From an uncultured Alphaproteobacteria bacterium (GTDB lineage: Bacteria; Pseudomonadota; Alphaproteobacteria; UBA11222): a stretch of 49,453 bases of DNA. Below are positions 18,886 through 27,414 of this stretch, piece after piece. The translations under genes were made by a program, and so were the position numbers. How positions within the stretch are numbered: position 1 is the stretch's first letter; every line of letters starts with the position of its first letter. A model generated the notes under the pieces. The model had not been told where the DNA came from. It searched no databases and saw nothing but the letters and a program-made list of their open reading frames with translations. The stretch lies in assembly GCA_937888955.1 (NCBI GenBank), contig CALAQW010000012.1, positions 1 through 49,453 of the forward strand. The letters run 5' to 3'.

Positions 18886-19701
18886 ATGGACGATTCCTAT
18901 CAATACTATATCGAACAAGCAGTAACCTATGGCGCCTCGATTGTTGGCGCTCTGATCATTCTGATTGTCGGGTGGATTGCCGCTCGCCTGATTTCCAACT
19001 TTGTTCGCACGAAAGTGAAGGCGCGCGAGTCCGTTGACTCGACGATTGCCGAATTTGCGGCTGATCTGACGCGTTATACCATTCTGGCGTTTGTCATTAT
19101 CGCTGTCTTGAATCAGTTCGGTGTTCAAACGGCAAGCTTGATTGCCGTATTCGGCGCGGCGGGACTGGCAGTTGGCCTTGCCATGCAGGGAACCTTGAGC
19201 GATCTGGCATCAGGGGTAATGTTGCTGATCTTTCGGCCCTTTAAAATCGGCGACTATGTGGAAGCGGGCGGACAGGCAGGGACAATCCACTCCATTTCGC
19301 TGTTTGTGACGAAATTCAACACCCCCGACAATGTGCATATTATCGCGCCAAACAGCGATGTCTGGGGCTCGGCTGTGAAAAATTACAGCCACAACGCCAC
19401 CCGGCGCGTGGATATTGTTGTCGGCATTGCCTATGACGCGAATATCGACCAGGCGATGAATGCCGCGCGCGATGTCATGGTTTCAGACGCCCGTACCCTG
19501 GATGATCCCGAACCATTCGTGGCTGTCACCGATCTTGGCGACAGCAGTGTTAATCTTATCCTGCGGGTTTGGTGCGACAAGGCCGATTACTGGCCGGTGA
19601 AATTCGATCTCACCAAAACCATCAAGGAACGGCTCGATGCGGAAGGCATTGAAATTCCCTTCCCGCAACGGACTGTGCATTTGCTGAAGGAAGACAGCTA
19701 A
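18886..19701 (+). CDS. mscS: Small-conductance mechanosensitive channel, MscS type
   Basis: 271 residues, close to E. coli MscS (286). Three N-terminal helices (about 13-36, 62-82, 88-120), of which the third is the glycine/alanine-rich pore helix GAAGLAVGLAMQGTLSDLASG, followed by the beta domain (FKIGDYVEAGGQAGTI) and the C-terminal alpha/beta cage (VDIVVGIAYDANI). It releases solutes on osmotic downshock. AAAGGAAAG lies before the ATG. It appears to be a separate unit from queCED (119-nt gap). Its transcript probably ends at the terminator beyond tRNA-Glu (19879-19907). Confidence 0.94.
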   Translation: MDDSYQYYIEQAVTYGASIVGALIILIVGWIAARLISNFVRTKVKARESVDSTIAEFAADLTRYTILAFVIIAVLNQFGVQTASLIAVFGAAGLAVGLAMQGTLSDLASGVMLLIFRPFKIGDYVEAGGQAGTIHSISLFVTKFNTPDNVHIIAPNSDVWGSAVKNYSHNATRRVDIVVGIAYDANIDQAMNAARDVMVSDARTLDDPEPFVAVTDLGDSSVNLILRVWCDKADYWPVKFDLTKTIKERLDAEGIEIPFPQRTVHLLKEDS

Positions 19702-19748
19702 ATCGGGAAATGTGAAGTCACAAAAGCAAAGGCGGGTTCGCAAAGCAA

Positions 19749-19823
19749 TGGCACGCCCTAGGGGAATCGAACCCCTCTTTCCAGGTTGAAAACCTGGCGT
19801 CCTAACCGATAGACGAAGGGCGC
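19749..19823 (-). tRNA. tRNA-Glu (anticodon TTC)
   Basis: A full cloverleaf reads on the minus strand: acceptor GCGCCCT pairing AGGGCGT, anticodon stem CAGGT/ACCTG around a loop containing TTC, T-arm GGGGTTCGATTCCCC, discriminator G and an encoded CCA. A strong promoter precedes it (TTGCCA-17-TATAAA). Confidence 0.97.
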
Positions 19824-19847
19824 AGGTGACTCATTGCATGGCGCTGG

Positions 19848-19876
19848 TTTATAGGGTTAGCGCGCCCGCTTGGCAA
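19848..19876 (-). promoter_or_regulatory. Promoter of tRNA-Glu
   Basis: -35 TTGCCA (19871-19876), exactly 17-bp spacer, -10 TATAAA (19848-19853), placing the start point about 18 nt before the mature tRNA. It has the same layout as the promoter of tRNA-Pro in this window. Confidence 0.75.
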
Positions 19877-19878
19877 GA

Positions 19879-19907
19879 GGCGTCGGTGAAAAACCGGCGC
19901 CTTTTTT
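19879..19907 (+). terminator. Intrinsic terminator on the plus strand
   Basis: GGCGTCGGT, loop GAAAA, ACCGGCGCC (9-bp stem with one T-G wobble), then six Ts. The T-run follows the stem only on the plus strand, so it ends transcripts coming from mscS, not recJ. It abuts the -35 box of tRNA-Glu. Confidence 0.85.
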
Positions 19908-19912
19908 GTATC

Positions 19913-21724
19913 TCAAAGGCAATTGGCCACATCGTCGATATGCAATTGCACCTTGCGCATGCCGCGCCAGTTATTGGGGCGCAATTTACCCGCGATATGA
20001 AGCTTTCCCGCACGCATGCCTTTCAGCAAAACCGCACCTAATGCCGTATCCGCGCTGTTGAATGAAATACCCTGTAATTTGCTGCCGGCGTCATCGGCAA
20101 AAATGCAGCGAACATGTTTTTCCCCCACAATTGCCGAATCAATAATTCTGACATTCCCGAAAGCAAAGCGCGGCTCCGGATTGCCCGCCCCGAAAGGTCC
20201 GGCACCCGCCAACAGCTCGACCAACTCGCTATCCGCCGCACCAAGACCCAGTACAGCGTCGATACCGATGCCGCGTGCTATCGGCCTGTCGCGCGACTGT
20301 TCTGTAATCCGGCTCTCCAGAAACGAGACCAGGTCCGGCAACTTGTCGGTTGCCACCGTCAGCCCGGCCGCCATCTTGTGGCCGCCACCATTGATCAGAA
20401 GCCCTGCCTGTTTGGCCGCTGTCACCGCCGCCCCGAGATCAAGCCCCGCGACCGATCGGCCTGATCCCTTTCCGGTGCCGCCCCCTTCCCCTTCGGATTC
20501 CAGGGCAATGACGATGGCCGGCAGATGAAAGCGGTCCTTCAACCGGCTGGCAACGATGCCGATGACCCCTGGATGCCAGCCCTTGGCGGCAACAATGATG
20601 GCTGCTGCCTGCGGCCGCTCGGCCACTTGCCGCGCGGCCATTTCCTGCGCCTCGTCAAGCACTTGTGTCTCAATCGCACGGCGTTCGCTGTTATAAAGGT
20701 CAAGCTCCTGCGCGAGGGTCTGGGCATGTGCGGGATCTTCAGTGCTGAGCAATAGCGCGCCAAGTTCGGATCGCCCGACCCGGCCGCCCGCATTGATACG
20801 CGGCCCGAAAACAAACCCGGCATGATAGGTGGTGGGGGGCTCGTCGATGTCGGCAACATGCGCAAGCGCGCTCAGCCCCGCATTGCCCCGCCGCGCCATC
20901 ACCGCGAGCCCCTGTCTGACAAACGCACGATTAACACCGGTCAGCGGCACCACATCGCAAACCGTGCCAAGCGCCACAAGGTCAAGCCAGCGCATGAGAT
21001 TGGGCTCGTCACGGCCCGGCGCATTATAATACCCGCGCTCCCGAAGCAACCGGTTGACGGCGACAGCAAACAAAAACACGACACCGATTGCCGCAAGCTG
21101 GCCCTGGCCCGACCGGTCGTCCAGACGGTTTGGATTGACGATGGCGTATGCTTCGGGCAAAGCCGGCTCCGCCTGATGATGATCAAGCACGATGACATCA
21201 AGCCCGGCCTTGCGGCCGTCCGCGAGCGCGGCAAAGGCGGAGATACCGCAATCCAGCGTGATGACAAGCGATGCACCCTGCCCGGCAAGTTGCGCCATCG
21301 CGGCGCTGTTTGGGCCGTATCCTTCTGTCAGCCGATCCGGAATATAGAGTATCGGCGCATGGCCAAGCGCGCGCATAAACCGGTTTAACAATGCAGCGGA
21401 AGTTGCGCCATCAACATCATAATCTCCGAATAGCGCGACCGTCTCATTTGCGCTGATCGCATCGGCAAGCCGTGCTGCGGCGCGGTCCATATCGGCAAAC
21501 AGGGAAGGGTCGGGCAAATCGGCCTGAATTGTCGGATTGAGATAGGCATCCGCATTTTCAGGCGTGATGCCGCGATTGCTGAGCACCTGCCCGACAATGT
21601 CGGGCAGACCGCATCGCTGCGCAATGGCAATCGCCCGGCGCAGATCGCTGCCCCGTGCTTCCCAACGCTGTGCCAGCGCCGACTGCGCAACGCCCAGAAC
21701 GGCCGTGTCATCGGTTGCGCGCAT
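19913..21724 (-). CDS. recJ: Single-stranded-DNA exonuclease RecJ
   Basis: 603-residue 5'-3' ssDNA exonuclease of recombination and mismatch repair. DHH phosphoesterase motifs: FGDYDVDGATSAAL (about 100-113), ITLDCGISAF, VLDHHQAE (motif III) and GTVCDVVPL. DHHA1 domain with INGGGHKMAAGLTV and a C-terminal OB-like region with GAGNPEPRFAF. The ATG has only a weak GAG upstream. Its 146-nt leader toward glpX is packed with hairpins. It ends beside tRNA-Glu. Confidence 0.97.
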   Translation of the reverse strand: MRATDDTAVLGVAQSALAQRWEARGSDLRRAIAIAQRCGLPDIVGQVLSNRGITPENADAYLNPTIQADLPDPSLFADMDRAAARLADAISANETVALFGDYDVDGATSAALLNRFMRALGHAPILYIPDRLTEGYGPNSAAMAQLAGQGASLVITLDCGISAFAALADGRKAGLDVIVLDHHQAEPALPEAYAIVNPNRLDDRSGQGQLAAIGVVFLFAVAVNRLLRERGYYNAPGRDEPNLMRWLDLVALGTVCDVVPLTGVNRAFVRQGLAVMARRGNAGLSALAHVADIDEPPTTYHAGFVFGPRINAGGRVGRSELGALLLSTEDPAHAQTLAQELDLYNSERRAIETQVLDEAQEMAARQVAERPQAAAIIVAAKGWHPGVIGIVASRLKDRFHLPAIVIALESEGEGGGTGKGSGRSVAGLDLGAAVTAAKQAGLLINGGGHKMAAGLTVATDKLPDLVSFLESRITEQSRDRPIARGIGIDAVLGLGAADSELVELLAGAGPFGAGNPEPRFAFGNVRIIDSAIVGEKHVRCIFADDAGSKLQGISFNSADTALGAVLLKGMRAGKLHIAGKLRPNNWRGMRKVQLHIDDVANCL

Positions 21725-21752
21725 CGCTTCGATCTCAGCCCTCGATCAGGTC

Positions 21753-21792
21753 GACGCACCATGTTGCATTCGCCGCGCAACAGTGGTGCGTC
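21753..21792 (-). repeat. Long hairpin upstream of recJ
   Basis: GACGCACCATGTTGC (21753-21767) pairs with GCAACAGTGGTGCGTC (21777-21792): 15 bp with a single bulged G and a 9-nt loop. It lies 29 nt before the recJ start codon. A near-palindrome TTGCATCATGGTGCAA follows at 21798-21813, and ACTGTTGC boxes recur in both orientations. There is no T-run. It could be a leader structure controlling recJ or paired operator half-sites. Confidence 0.6.
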
Positions 21793-21835
21793 AACTGTTG
21801 CATCATGGTGCAAACTGTTGCGCGACACCGCGTCA

Positions 21836-21865
21836 CTGGCGACATGATCGCCCGGATGTCGCCAG
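21836..21865 (-). repeat. Hairpin immediately after glpX
   Basis: CTGGCGACAT and ATGTCGCCAG are perfect 10-bp arms around a 10-nt loop, starting 5 nt past the glpX stop. There is no T-run, so it would be a factor-assisted terminator or an RNA-stabilising 3' structure between glpX and recJ. Confidence 0.6.
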
Positions 21866-21870
21866 ACGGA

Positions 21871-22851
21871 TCAGGTGCCGAATTTACTCTCGCTGACATG
21901 ACGCGCTTTCACCCAGCGCACCGTGCCGGTCCGCGAGCGCATGACGACGGTGTGGGTCGTGACCGACCCGTCCGCCGCGCGATGGATGCCGTCCAGCATC
22001 GATCCGTCCGTGACGCCGGTCGCGGCAAAAATCACATCGCCCGAAGCCATTTCTTCCAGCGTATATTTATGATCCGGATTGGCGACCCCCATTTCGCGGG
22101 CGCGCTGGCGCTGCTCGTCATTGGCGAATACAAGCCGGCCCTGCATCTGCCCGCCGATCGAGCGCAGCGCGGCAGCCGCCAGCACTCCTTCCGGCGCACC
22201 GCCTGTGCCGATATAGATATCGATGCCTGTGCCCTTTTCGGTGGTCGCGATCACGCCGGCGACATCGCCATCGGGAATAAGCTGAATCCGCGCGCCGGCC
22301 TTGCGGATGCTCGCGATAATGTCGGCATGGCGCGGCCTGTCGAGCACGCAGGCGGTAATGTCTTCCACCGCAACGCCCTTGGCGGCCGCAAGCAGACGAA
22401 TATTTTCCTCAGGTTCGCGATCAAGATCGACGAGCCCGGGTTCAAATCCGCCACCGATCGCGATTTTTTCCATATAGACGTCGGGTGCGTTGAGCAGGTT
22501 GCCCTTCTCCGCAAAGGCGATGACCGCCAGCGCATTGGGCATCGATTTCGCGGTAATGGTTGTGCCTTCCAGCGGGTCAAGCGCGATATCGAGCGCAGGC
22601 CCCTTCCCCGTCCCGACCTTTTCGCCGATATACAGCATCGGCGCCTCGTCGCGTTCGCCTTCACCGATGACGATGGTGCCCTGAATGTCGAGCTTGTTCA
22701 GCGCTGTCCGCATGGCATCGACGGCGGCCTGGTCGGCAGCTTTTTCGTCGCCGCGCCCGGTCAGCCGCGATGCTGCGACCGCAGCGGCTTCGGTAACGCG
22801 CGCGATTTCCATGCTGAATACCCGGCTGAGCACTGGTTCCTGCCCTGACAT
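21871..22851 (-). CDS. glpX: Fructose-1,6-bisphosphatase, class II (GlpX)
   Basis: 326 residues, the usual GlpX length. Metal and substrate motifs: VIGEGERDEAPMLYIGE (about 61-77), DPLEGTTITAK (the class II DPxEGT signature), GTGGAPEGVLAAAAL and ATGVTDGSML. It hydrolyses fructose-1,6-bisphosphate in gluconeogenesis. Some class II enzymes also act on sedoheptulose bisphosphate; nothing here suggests a Calvin cycle. It lies between hom and recJ on the same strand, 63 nt after hom. Confidence 0.96.
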   Translation of the reverse strand: MSGQEPVLSRVFSMEIARVTEAAAVAASRLTGRGDEKAADQAAVDAMRTALNKLDIQGTIVIGEGERDEAPMLYIGEKVGTGKGPALDIALDPLEGTTITAKSMPNALAVIAFAEKGNLLNAPDVYMEKIAIGGGFEPGLVDLDREPEENIRLLAAAKGVAVEDITACVLDRPRHADIIASIRKAGARIQLIPDGDVAGVIATTEKGTGIDIYIGTGGAPEGVLAAAALRSIGGQMQGRLVFANDEQRQRAREMGVANPDHKYTLEEMASGDVIFAATGVTDGSMLDGIHRAADGSVTTHTVVMRSRTGTVRWVKARHVSESKFGT

Positions 22852-22914
22852 AATCTTCTTCCCCTGTTGTGGCTGCGGCGCGACCAGGCGATGACTGCGC
22901 CAAAACCGGATTTG

Positions 22915-24210
22915 TTAAAAACGTTCGATTCGAATAACCCGCGGCGATTCCGTTACGGGTTCAAGCGCTGCAATTTCATGCAGCACCCGGGCCATGCGTG
23001 CTTCTTCGGTCTTGTGCGTCAGCATGACGACGGGAACCGCGGCACCGGGCGAGCGGCCTCTTTGTATGATACTATCGATGGAAACGGAATGCTTGGCCAT
23101 CACAGCGGTGATACCAGCCATCGAGCCGGGCTGGTCAAGCAGTGTCAGCCGCACATAATAGGCGCCCTGCCACCTGTCCATCGGGCTGATTGGCGCATCT
23201 TCTAGCGTACTGGACGGGGTTGCGAATGGCGGCATGGCAAGCCCGCGCGCAATATCGACGATGTCTGCAATCACGGAAGACGCCGTGGGCTCCGCCCCTG
23301 CGCCGGGTCCGACGAACATGGTTTGGCCGGCGTAATTTCCGACTGCCACAACGGCATTCGTGACCCCGCTTACCTCCGCAATTGGTGTTTGCAGCGGCAC
23401 AAGGCAGGGATGCACCCGCTGTTCAATGCCCGCTTCGGTCCGGCGCGCCAATCCCAGCAATTTGATGCGGTAACCCAATTCGCGGGCGAACCGGATGTCG
23501 CTGGCCGTCAGATCCTCGATACCCTCGATGAACACCGCGTCGAACCGCACCTGACAGCCATAGGCAAGGCTTGTGAGTATGCTCAGCTTGTGGGCCGCAT
23601 CAATGCCGCCAATATCAAAGCTTGGATCGGATTCGGCATAGCCAAGCTGCTGCGCTTCAGCGAGCACAGCCGCAAATTCGGCGCCATGTTCCTCCATCTG
23701 CGTGAGGATGTAATTACAGGTGCCGTTCAGAATGCCGTAAATCCGCTCAAACCGGTTGGCCGCCAACCCTTCGCGTATTGCCTTGATGACCGGGATGCCG
23801 CCACAGACCGCCGCCTCATAACACAAGGCGCGATCCACTTTCTCGGCAAGCGCCGCCAGACTGCTGCCGTGAATAGCCAGTAGTGCCTTGTTAGCGGTCA
23901 CGACCTGCTTGCCGCACCGCAGTGCGGTTTCGACGATCTCGCGTGCAGGACCTTCGGCGCCGCCGACCAGTTCCACCACAACATCAACATCATCAGCCTG
24001 TGCAAGCGCGCAAGGATCATCATACCATGCCGCGGTGTCCGGCATGTCGAAATCACGCGGCTTGTCGCGATCGCGCGCGGACACTGCCGTAACCACCAGT
24101 TCGCGCCCGCACCGTTGGGCCAGCAGCTTTTCCTGTTCGCTCAAAAGCCGGATAACGCCACTGCCAACAGTGCCCAACCCGGCGATTCCAATACGTAATG
24201 CGTCGCTCAA
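22915..24210 (-). CDS. hom: Homoserine dehydrogenase
   Basis: 431 residues: N-terminal NAD(P) domain (RIGIAGLGTVGSGV, residues 6-19), catalytic domain with ILNGTCNYIL and the YAESDPSFDIGGIDAAHK substrate segment, and a C-terminal ACT domain (about 345-431; LLDQPGSMAGITAVMAKHSVSI) for threonine feedback. I start it at a TTG that overlaps the stop of the upstream aminotransferase (TTGA), because the conserved family N-terminus begins exactly there. A further 17 open codons upstream are less likely. It makes homoserine for methionine and threonine, upstream of the sulfhydrylase found at 32763. Confidence 0.96.
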   Translation of the reverse strand: MSDALRIGIAGLGTVGSGVIRLLSEQEKLLAQRCGRELVVTAVSARDRDKPRDFDMPDTAAWYDDPCALAQADDVDVVVELVGGAEGPAREIVETALRCGKQVVTANKALLAIHGSSLAALAEKVDRALCYEAAVCGGIPVIKAIREGLAANRFERIYGILNGTCNYILTQMEEHGAEFAAVLAEAQQLGYAESDPSFDIGGIDAAHKLSILTSLAYGCQVRFDAVFIEGIEDLTASDIRFARELGYRIKLLGLARRTEAGIEQRVHPCLVPLQTPIAEVSGVTNAVVAVGNYAGQTMFVGPGAGAEPTASSVIADIVDIARGLAMPPFATPSSTLEDAPISPMDRWQGAYYVRLTLLDQPGSMAGITAVMAKHSVSIDSIIQRGRSPGAAVPVVMLTHKTEEARMARVLHEIAALEPVTESPRVIRIERF

Positions 24211-25457
24211 GAGGAACCCACTCTTTGCTGTAATATCGGTGAATCGATGCCCGCGTCGCATTCGGCGAGAATCGCCTCGGCATTGGACAGGAAGCGGCGG
24301 ACATTACGGGCCGCCTGGCGGATGCGCTGCTCATTCTCGACCAGCCCGATCCGGACATGGCCATCGCCATATTCGCCAAACCCCAATCCCGGCGCGACCG
24401 CGACATCGGCATGTTGCAACAGCAATTTGGAAAACTGTAACGAGCCGAGTGCGCGAAACGGCTCGGGGATCGGGGCCCAGGCGAACATGGTGGCCGGCGG
24501 CGACGGAATCTCCCAACCCGCGCGGGACATGCTGTCGACAAGGGTATCGCGGCGCGTCTTGTAAATTGTGCGGATTTCATCGACACAATCCTGAGGACCG
24601 TTCAATGCAGCCGTGGCGGCCACTTGAATAGGCGTAAAGGCGCCATAATCGAGATAGGATTTGATTCGCGTCAACGCACCGATCAGCTTGGCGTTGCCTG
24701 CCGCAAACCCGATCCGCCAGCCCGGCATCGCATAAGTCTTGCTGAGCGAGGTGAATTCAACAGCGACTTCTTTCGCATGCGGCACCTGCAAAATGGAAGG
24801 CGGCGGATTATCGTCGAAATAGATTTCCGCATAGGCCAGATCCGATAAAACGATGATGTCATGTTTGCGGGCGAAATCGACGATCTGTTCGTAAAATGCC
24901 AGATCGACGACTTTCGCGGTCGGATTCGAGGGAAAATTGATAACCATTGCCGTTGGCGGCGGCACGCTGTGCCGTACAGCGCGTTCAAGCCCGGCGATAA
25001 ATTCCTCGGCCGTTTCGCCAACCTGCACATGCCGAACCACCGCGCCTGCAATGATGAAGCCATACGGATGAATTGGATAGGACGGGTTGGGCACCAGAAT
25101 GCCATCGCCCGGCGTCGTGATCGCCATGGCCAGATTGGCCAGCCCTTCTTTCGAGCCCAAAGTGGCAATCACTTCGGTTTCCGGATTGAGGCTGACATTG
25201 AATCTGCGCTCGTAATAGGCGGCCTGCGCGCGCCGCAAGCCCGGTATGCCCCGGGAGGCCGAATAACGATGGGTGCGGGGCTTTCTGACAGTCTCGATCA
25301 GCTTGTCGACGATATGGGGGGGTGTGGGCATGTCAGGATTACCCATACCGAAATCGATGATATCCCGTCCGTTTGCCCGCGCCTGCGCCTTCAGCCGATT
25401 TACCTCTTCAAAGACATAGGGTGGCAGGCGTTTTATACGGTGAAATTCGAAATCCAT
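24207..25457 (-). CDS. Class I/II aminotransferase, AlaC / LL-DAP aminotransferase-like
   Basis: 416-residue fold-type I PLP enzyme. The Schiff-base lysine is K240 in TSLSKTYAMPGWRIGF; NPSYPIHPYG and NFPSNPTAKV are typical. The closest family I recognise is AlaC (glutamate-pyruvate transaminase), often auto-named LL-diaminopimelate aminotransferase. Pairing with hom by a TTGA overlap is common in Alphaproteobacteria and suggests a role in the aspartate-family or alanine pathway. The substrate is not certain. Confidence 0.87.
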   Translation of the reverse strand: MDFEFHRIKRLPPYVFEEVNRLKAQARANGRDIIDFGMGNPDMPTPPHIVDKLIETVRKPRTHRYSASRGIPGLRRAQAAYYERRFNVSLNPETEVIATLGSKEGLANLAMAITTPGDGILVPNPSYPIHPYGFIIAGAVVRHVQVGETAEEFIAGLERAVRHSVPPPTAMVINFPSNPTAKVVDLAFYEQIVDFARKHDIIVLSDLAYAEIYFDDNPPPSILQVPHAKEVAVEFTSLSKTYAMPGWRIGFAAGNAKLIGALTRIKSYLDYGAFTPIQVAATAALNGPQDCVDEIRTIYKTRRDTLVDSMSRAGWEIPSPPATMFAWAPIPEPFRALGSLQFSKLLLQHADVAVAPGLGFGEYGDGHVRIGLVENEQRIRQAARNVRRFLSNAEAILAECDAGIDSPILQQRVGSS

Positions 25458-25765
25458 CTTGTTTCGTCTTACGTCGGTCGTCGTCAGATCAAAGTTACTG
25501 ACAAACTAGTTTAAACAGTTTCGCGGCTTTCGCCACATCCGAGCACATTTCTGCTGCAACAAAGCACATCGTGAAACGCGGGCGAACCGGATTTCCCATT
25601 CCGCCCGCTTTGCACGGAGATGACTCAGGTGAAAAGGCGACACTCGGCCTATATAGGCCTAAATCCACCTGCGGCGCGACCCGAAATTTGCCAATTTCAT
25701 TGCCCCGACGCGCTTGCCTGCATTGGCTCATCGCGCGAAAAACGGACGGTTGGTGTCGCGCCCCC
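25458..25765. other. Intergenic region with a perfect GGCCTATATAGGCC palindrome
   Basis: 308 nt between the lipoprotein gene and the aminotransferase-hom operon, both on minus. A short plus-strand frame exists (25571-25819), but its composition looks random and I do not call it. The clearest element is the 14-bp perfect palindrome GGCCTATATAGGCC at 25646-25659, about 190 nt upstream of the aminotransferase, a possible operator. No convincing terminator is seen after the lipoprotein gene. Confidence 0.5.
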
Positions 25766-27265
25766 TCATTCCAGATAGATTTCAGCCCGCCGGTTACCCG
25801 CTTCCCCCGCCGGAAGTGATTCCACGTAAATCGGTTCGCTATCGCTGACCGCTTCGACCACAATTGAGTCAGGGGCGACGCCGGCCCGGATGAGTTCATC
25901 AGCAACCGCGGCGGCGCGTTTCTGCGATATCCGCCAGTTCGTCATCATTTGCTGAACTTCGGGCATGTTCTGCGTCCGGCTCGATGCGTGCCCGAGAACA
26001 CGAATAATGCCCCTGCCCCGCTGATTATACTTGGCGGCGGCGGCACGGATTTTCTCCCGGTCCCGATTGTCAAGATTGGCGGAGCCGGACTTGAAGTAAA
26101 TCGTTTCGATCAACCCGGACGGAACACCGATAAATTGCGATAATGGTCGCTGTTCCGCCATTTGCCATTCCTGCTGCGCGGCTTGCGGCGCGGCGGCGGG
26201 TTGCTGCCATTGGTTCGGAGCGGTCATGGTCGTTTGCTGTGGCGGTGCAACCTGTTGTTGCGCGGCATATGGTGGCGCGGGTGCCAATGCAGGCGGCAAG
26301 GTCTGTGCCTCCGGTGTGCCAAGCGGCGGTACCTGCATGGCGGTGACCGGCGGCGGCATCTGCATCGGCCGTGGCGGTTGCGGCGCGAGCCCGGACCGCG
26401 CAATCGGTGCCGAAGGGGGTAAAGGCATGGCTTGCGCCGGGGTCGCTGCCCCTTGCGGAGGCGTTGTTGCACCGTAATCCGGCGCGGGCGGATAGCCTGG
26501 CAAGCGTTGTACCGGTGGCGGCGGGGTTATTTGTGCCGGCGGCACCGGTGCCGGTTGCGGGGTATTTCTGGCAATAACATTCTGGTCAACGGGTGCGGGT
26601 CGCGCATTCTGTACAGGCGGAATGGCGGGCGCAGGCGCAACCGGTTGCTTTGCTGTCGCAATTGGTGGCGGCGGCGGTTGAATGGCGCGCGCGGGCGGTG
26701 CCGTTGCGGTTGGCGCAGATGGCAGCGCTGTTGGTGGCGCCGGTGGTGGTGGCGCAGCAGCCTGCGTTTTGGCTGCAGGCGGCGCAATCGGTTCCTGTCG
26801 AACTGCCGGCTGCGGCACAGCAGGCACTTTGTTTGCTTCACGATTTGTTGCGGGCGCGGGAGCCACAACACGCGGCGGCGCCGCCGCCGCAACCTGTCCG
26901 CCACGCAAATTATCGTCGGTATATTGCGGGCCGCCCGGATCGCCATCTTCCTGATCCTGTTCCGCAGGCGGGGTTGCCGCGCGCAGGCCGGTCGGTACCT
27001 GTGCAGCCTTCTTACGCTCGCTTGGATCTGGCACAACACCATTTTCATCAGCGATCAGTGGCGGTGGCAGCGGGCTGTCCGATTCGTCGCTTCCGCCAAT
27101 ATTCTGCACCCATCCGGTGGGGTTCGAGCAAGCGGCGAGCAACAGCAAACAGCATGCGGCCACGCCGAGGCCGATATCCCGCCACGCAAATTCAGTGCGC
27201 CATTTTGCCTCATTCGAACGATGGGAAACTTGCATGGGAATACTGCTTTTTCCGTTTTTATTCAT
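25766..27265 (-). CDS. Proline-rich OmpA-family lipoprotein
   Basis: 499 residues from the chosen ATG. A lipoprotein signal ends in LLLLAAC (Cys about residue 46). There follows a very long Pro/Ala/Gln-rich linker (about 125-380) with repeated PPPP and PAP runs, then a C-terminal OmpA-like peptidoglycan-binding domain (about 385-499; GHASSRTQNMPEV, RISQKRAAAVADELIRAG). Likely an outer-membrane-anchored protein tethered to peptidoglycan, with the linker spanning the periplasm. The start is unclear: TTG at 27310, ATG at 27265 or ATG at 27235; none has a good ribosome site. Divergent from phaC. Confidence 0.85.
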   Translation of the reverse strand: MNKNGKSSIPMQVSHRSNEAKWRTEFAWRDIGLGVAACCLLLLAACSNPTGWVQNIGGSDESDSPLPPPLIADENGVVPDPSERKKAAQVPTGLRAATPPAEQDQEDGDPGGPQYTDDNLRGGQVAAAAPPRVVAPAPATNREANKVPAVPQPAVRQEPIAPPAAKTQAAAPPPPAPPTALPSAPTATAPPARAIQPPPPPIATAKQPVAPAPAIPPVQNARPAPVDQNVIARNTPQPAPVPPAQITPPPPVQRLPGYPPAPDYGATTPPQGAATPAQAMPLPPSAPIARSGLAPQPPRPMQMPPPVTAMQVPPLGTPEAQTLPPALAPAPPYAAQQQVAPPQQTTMTAPNQWQQPAAAPQAAQQEWQMAEQRPLSQFIGVPSGLIETIYFKSGSANLDNRDREKIRAAAAKYNQRGRGIIRVLGHASSRTQNMPEVQQMMTNWRISQKRAAAVADELIRAGVAPDSIVVEAVSDSEPIYVESLPAGEAGNRRAEIYLE

Positions 27266-27391
27266 AATGTTAGCAAGGGCTTTTGAGGGCCCGTTCACCC
27301 CTTTTTCCAACCGCGGATCCCTTTCCGGACAATTCGAAAATGCAGTCTTGTAACAATGTTGGGCTACTGACCTATATTGTTAGCATGGAGT

Positions 27392-27414
27392 TTGCATAAC
27401 CTTGCAGTATTGCA
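27392..27414 (+). promoter_or_regulatory. Triple TTGCA boxes upstream of phaC
   Basis: TTGCA occurs three times with starts at 27392, 27402 and 27410, 34-56 nt before the phaC ATG. TTGCA/TGC-rich boxes are a plausible target for a PhaR-type repressor of polyhydroxyalkanoate genes, but I cannot match a specific consensus. An AACAAT/ATTGTT dyad and a TGTTAGCA repeat (27268 and 27378) lie in the same divergent region. Confidence 0.35.

Noticed and set aside
21798-21813. NtrC binding site in the recJ-glpX gap (TGCA...TGCA)
   Set aside because: The half-site spacing is too short for the NtrC consensus and the neighbouring genes are not nitrogen-regulated.
21655-22848. 397-codon plus-strand frame over glpX and the recJ start
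   Set aside because: It is a mirror of glpX codon structure, has no domain, and crosses the hairpin cluster.
25571-25819. 82-codon plus-strand frame before the lipoprotein gene 3' end
   Set aside because: It overlaps the lipoprotein gene in antisense and shows no coding character.
26432-27286. Plus-strand frames opposite the proline-rich lipoprotein
   Set aside because: They arise from the GC-rich proline codons read in reverse, giving Arg/Trp/Cys-rich nonsense.
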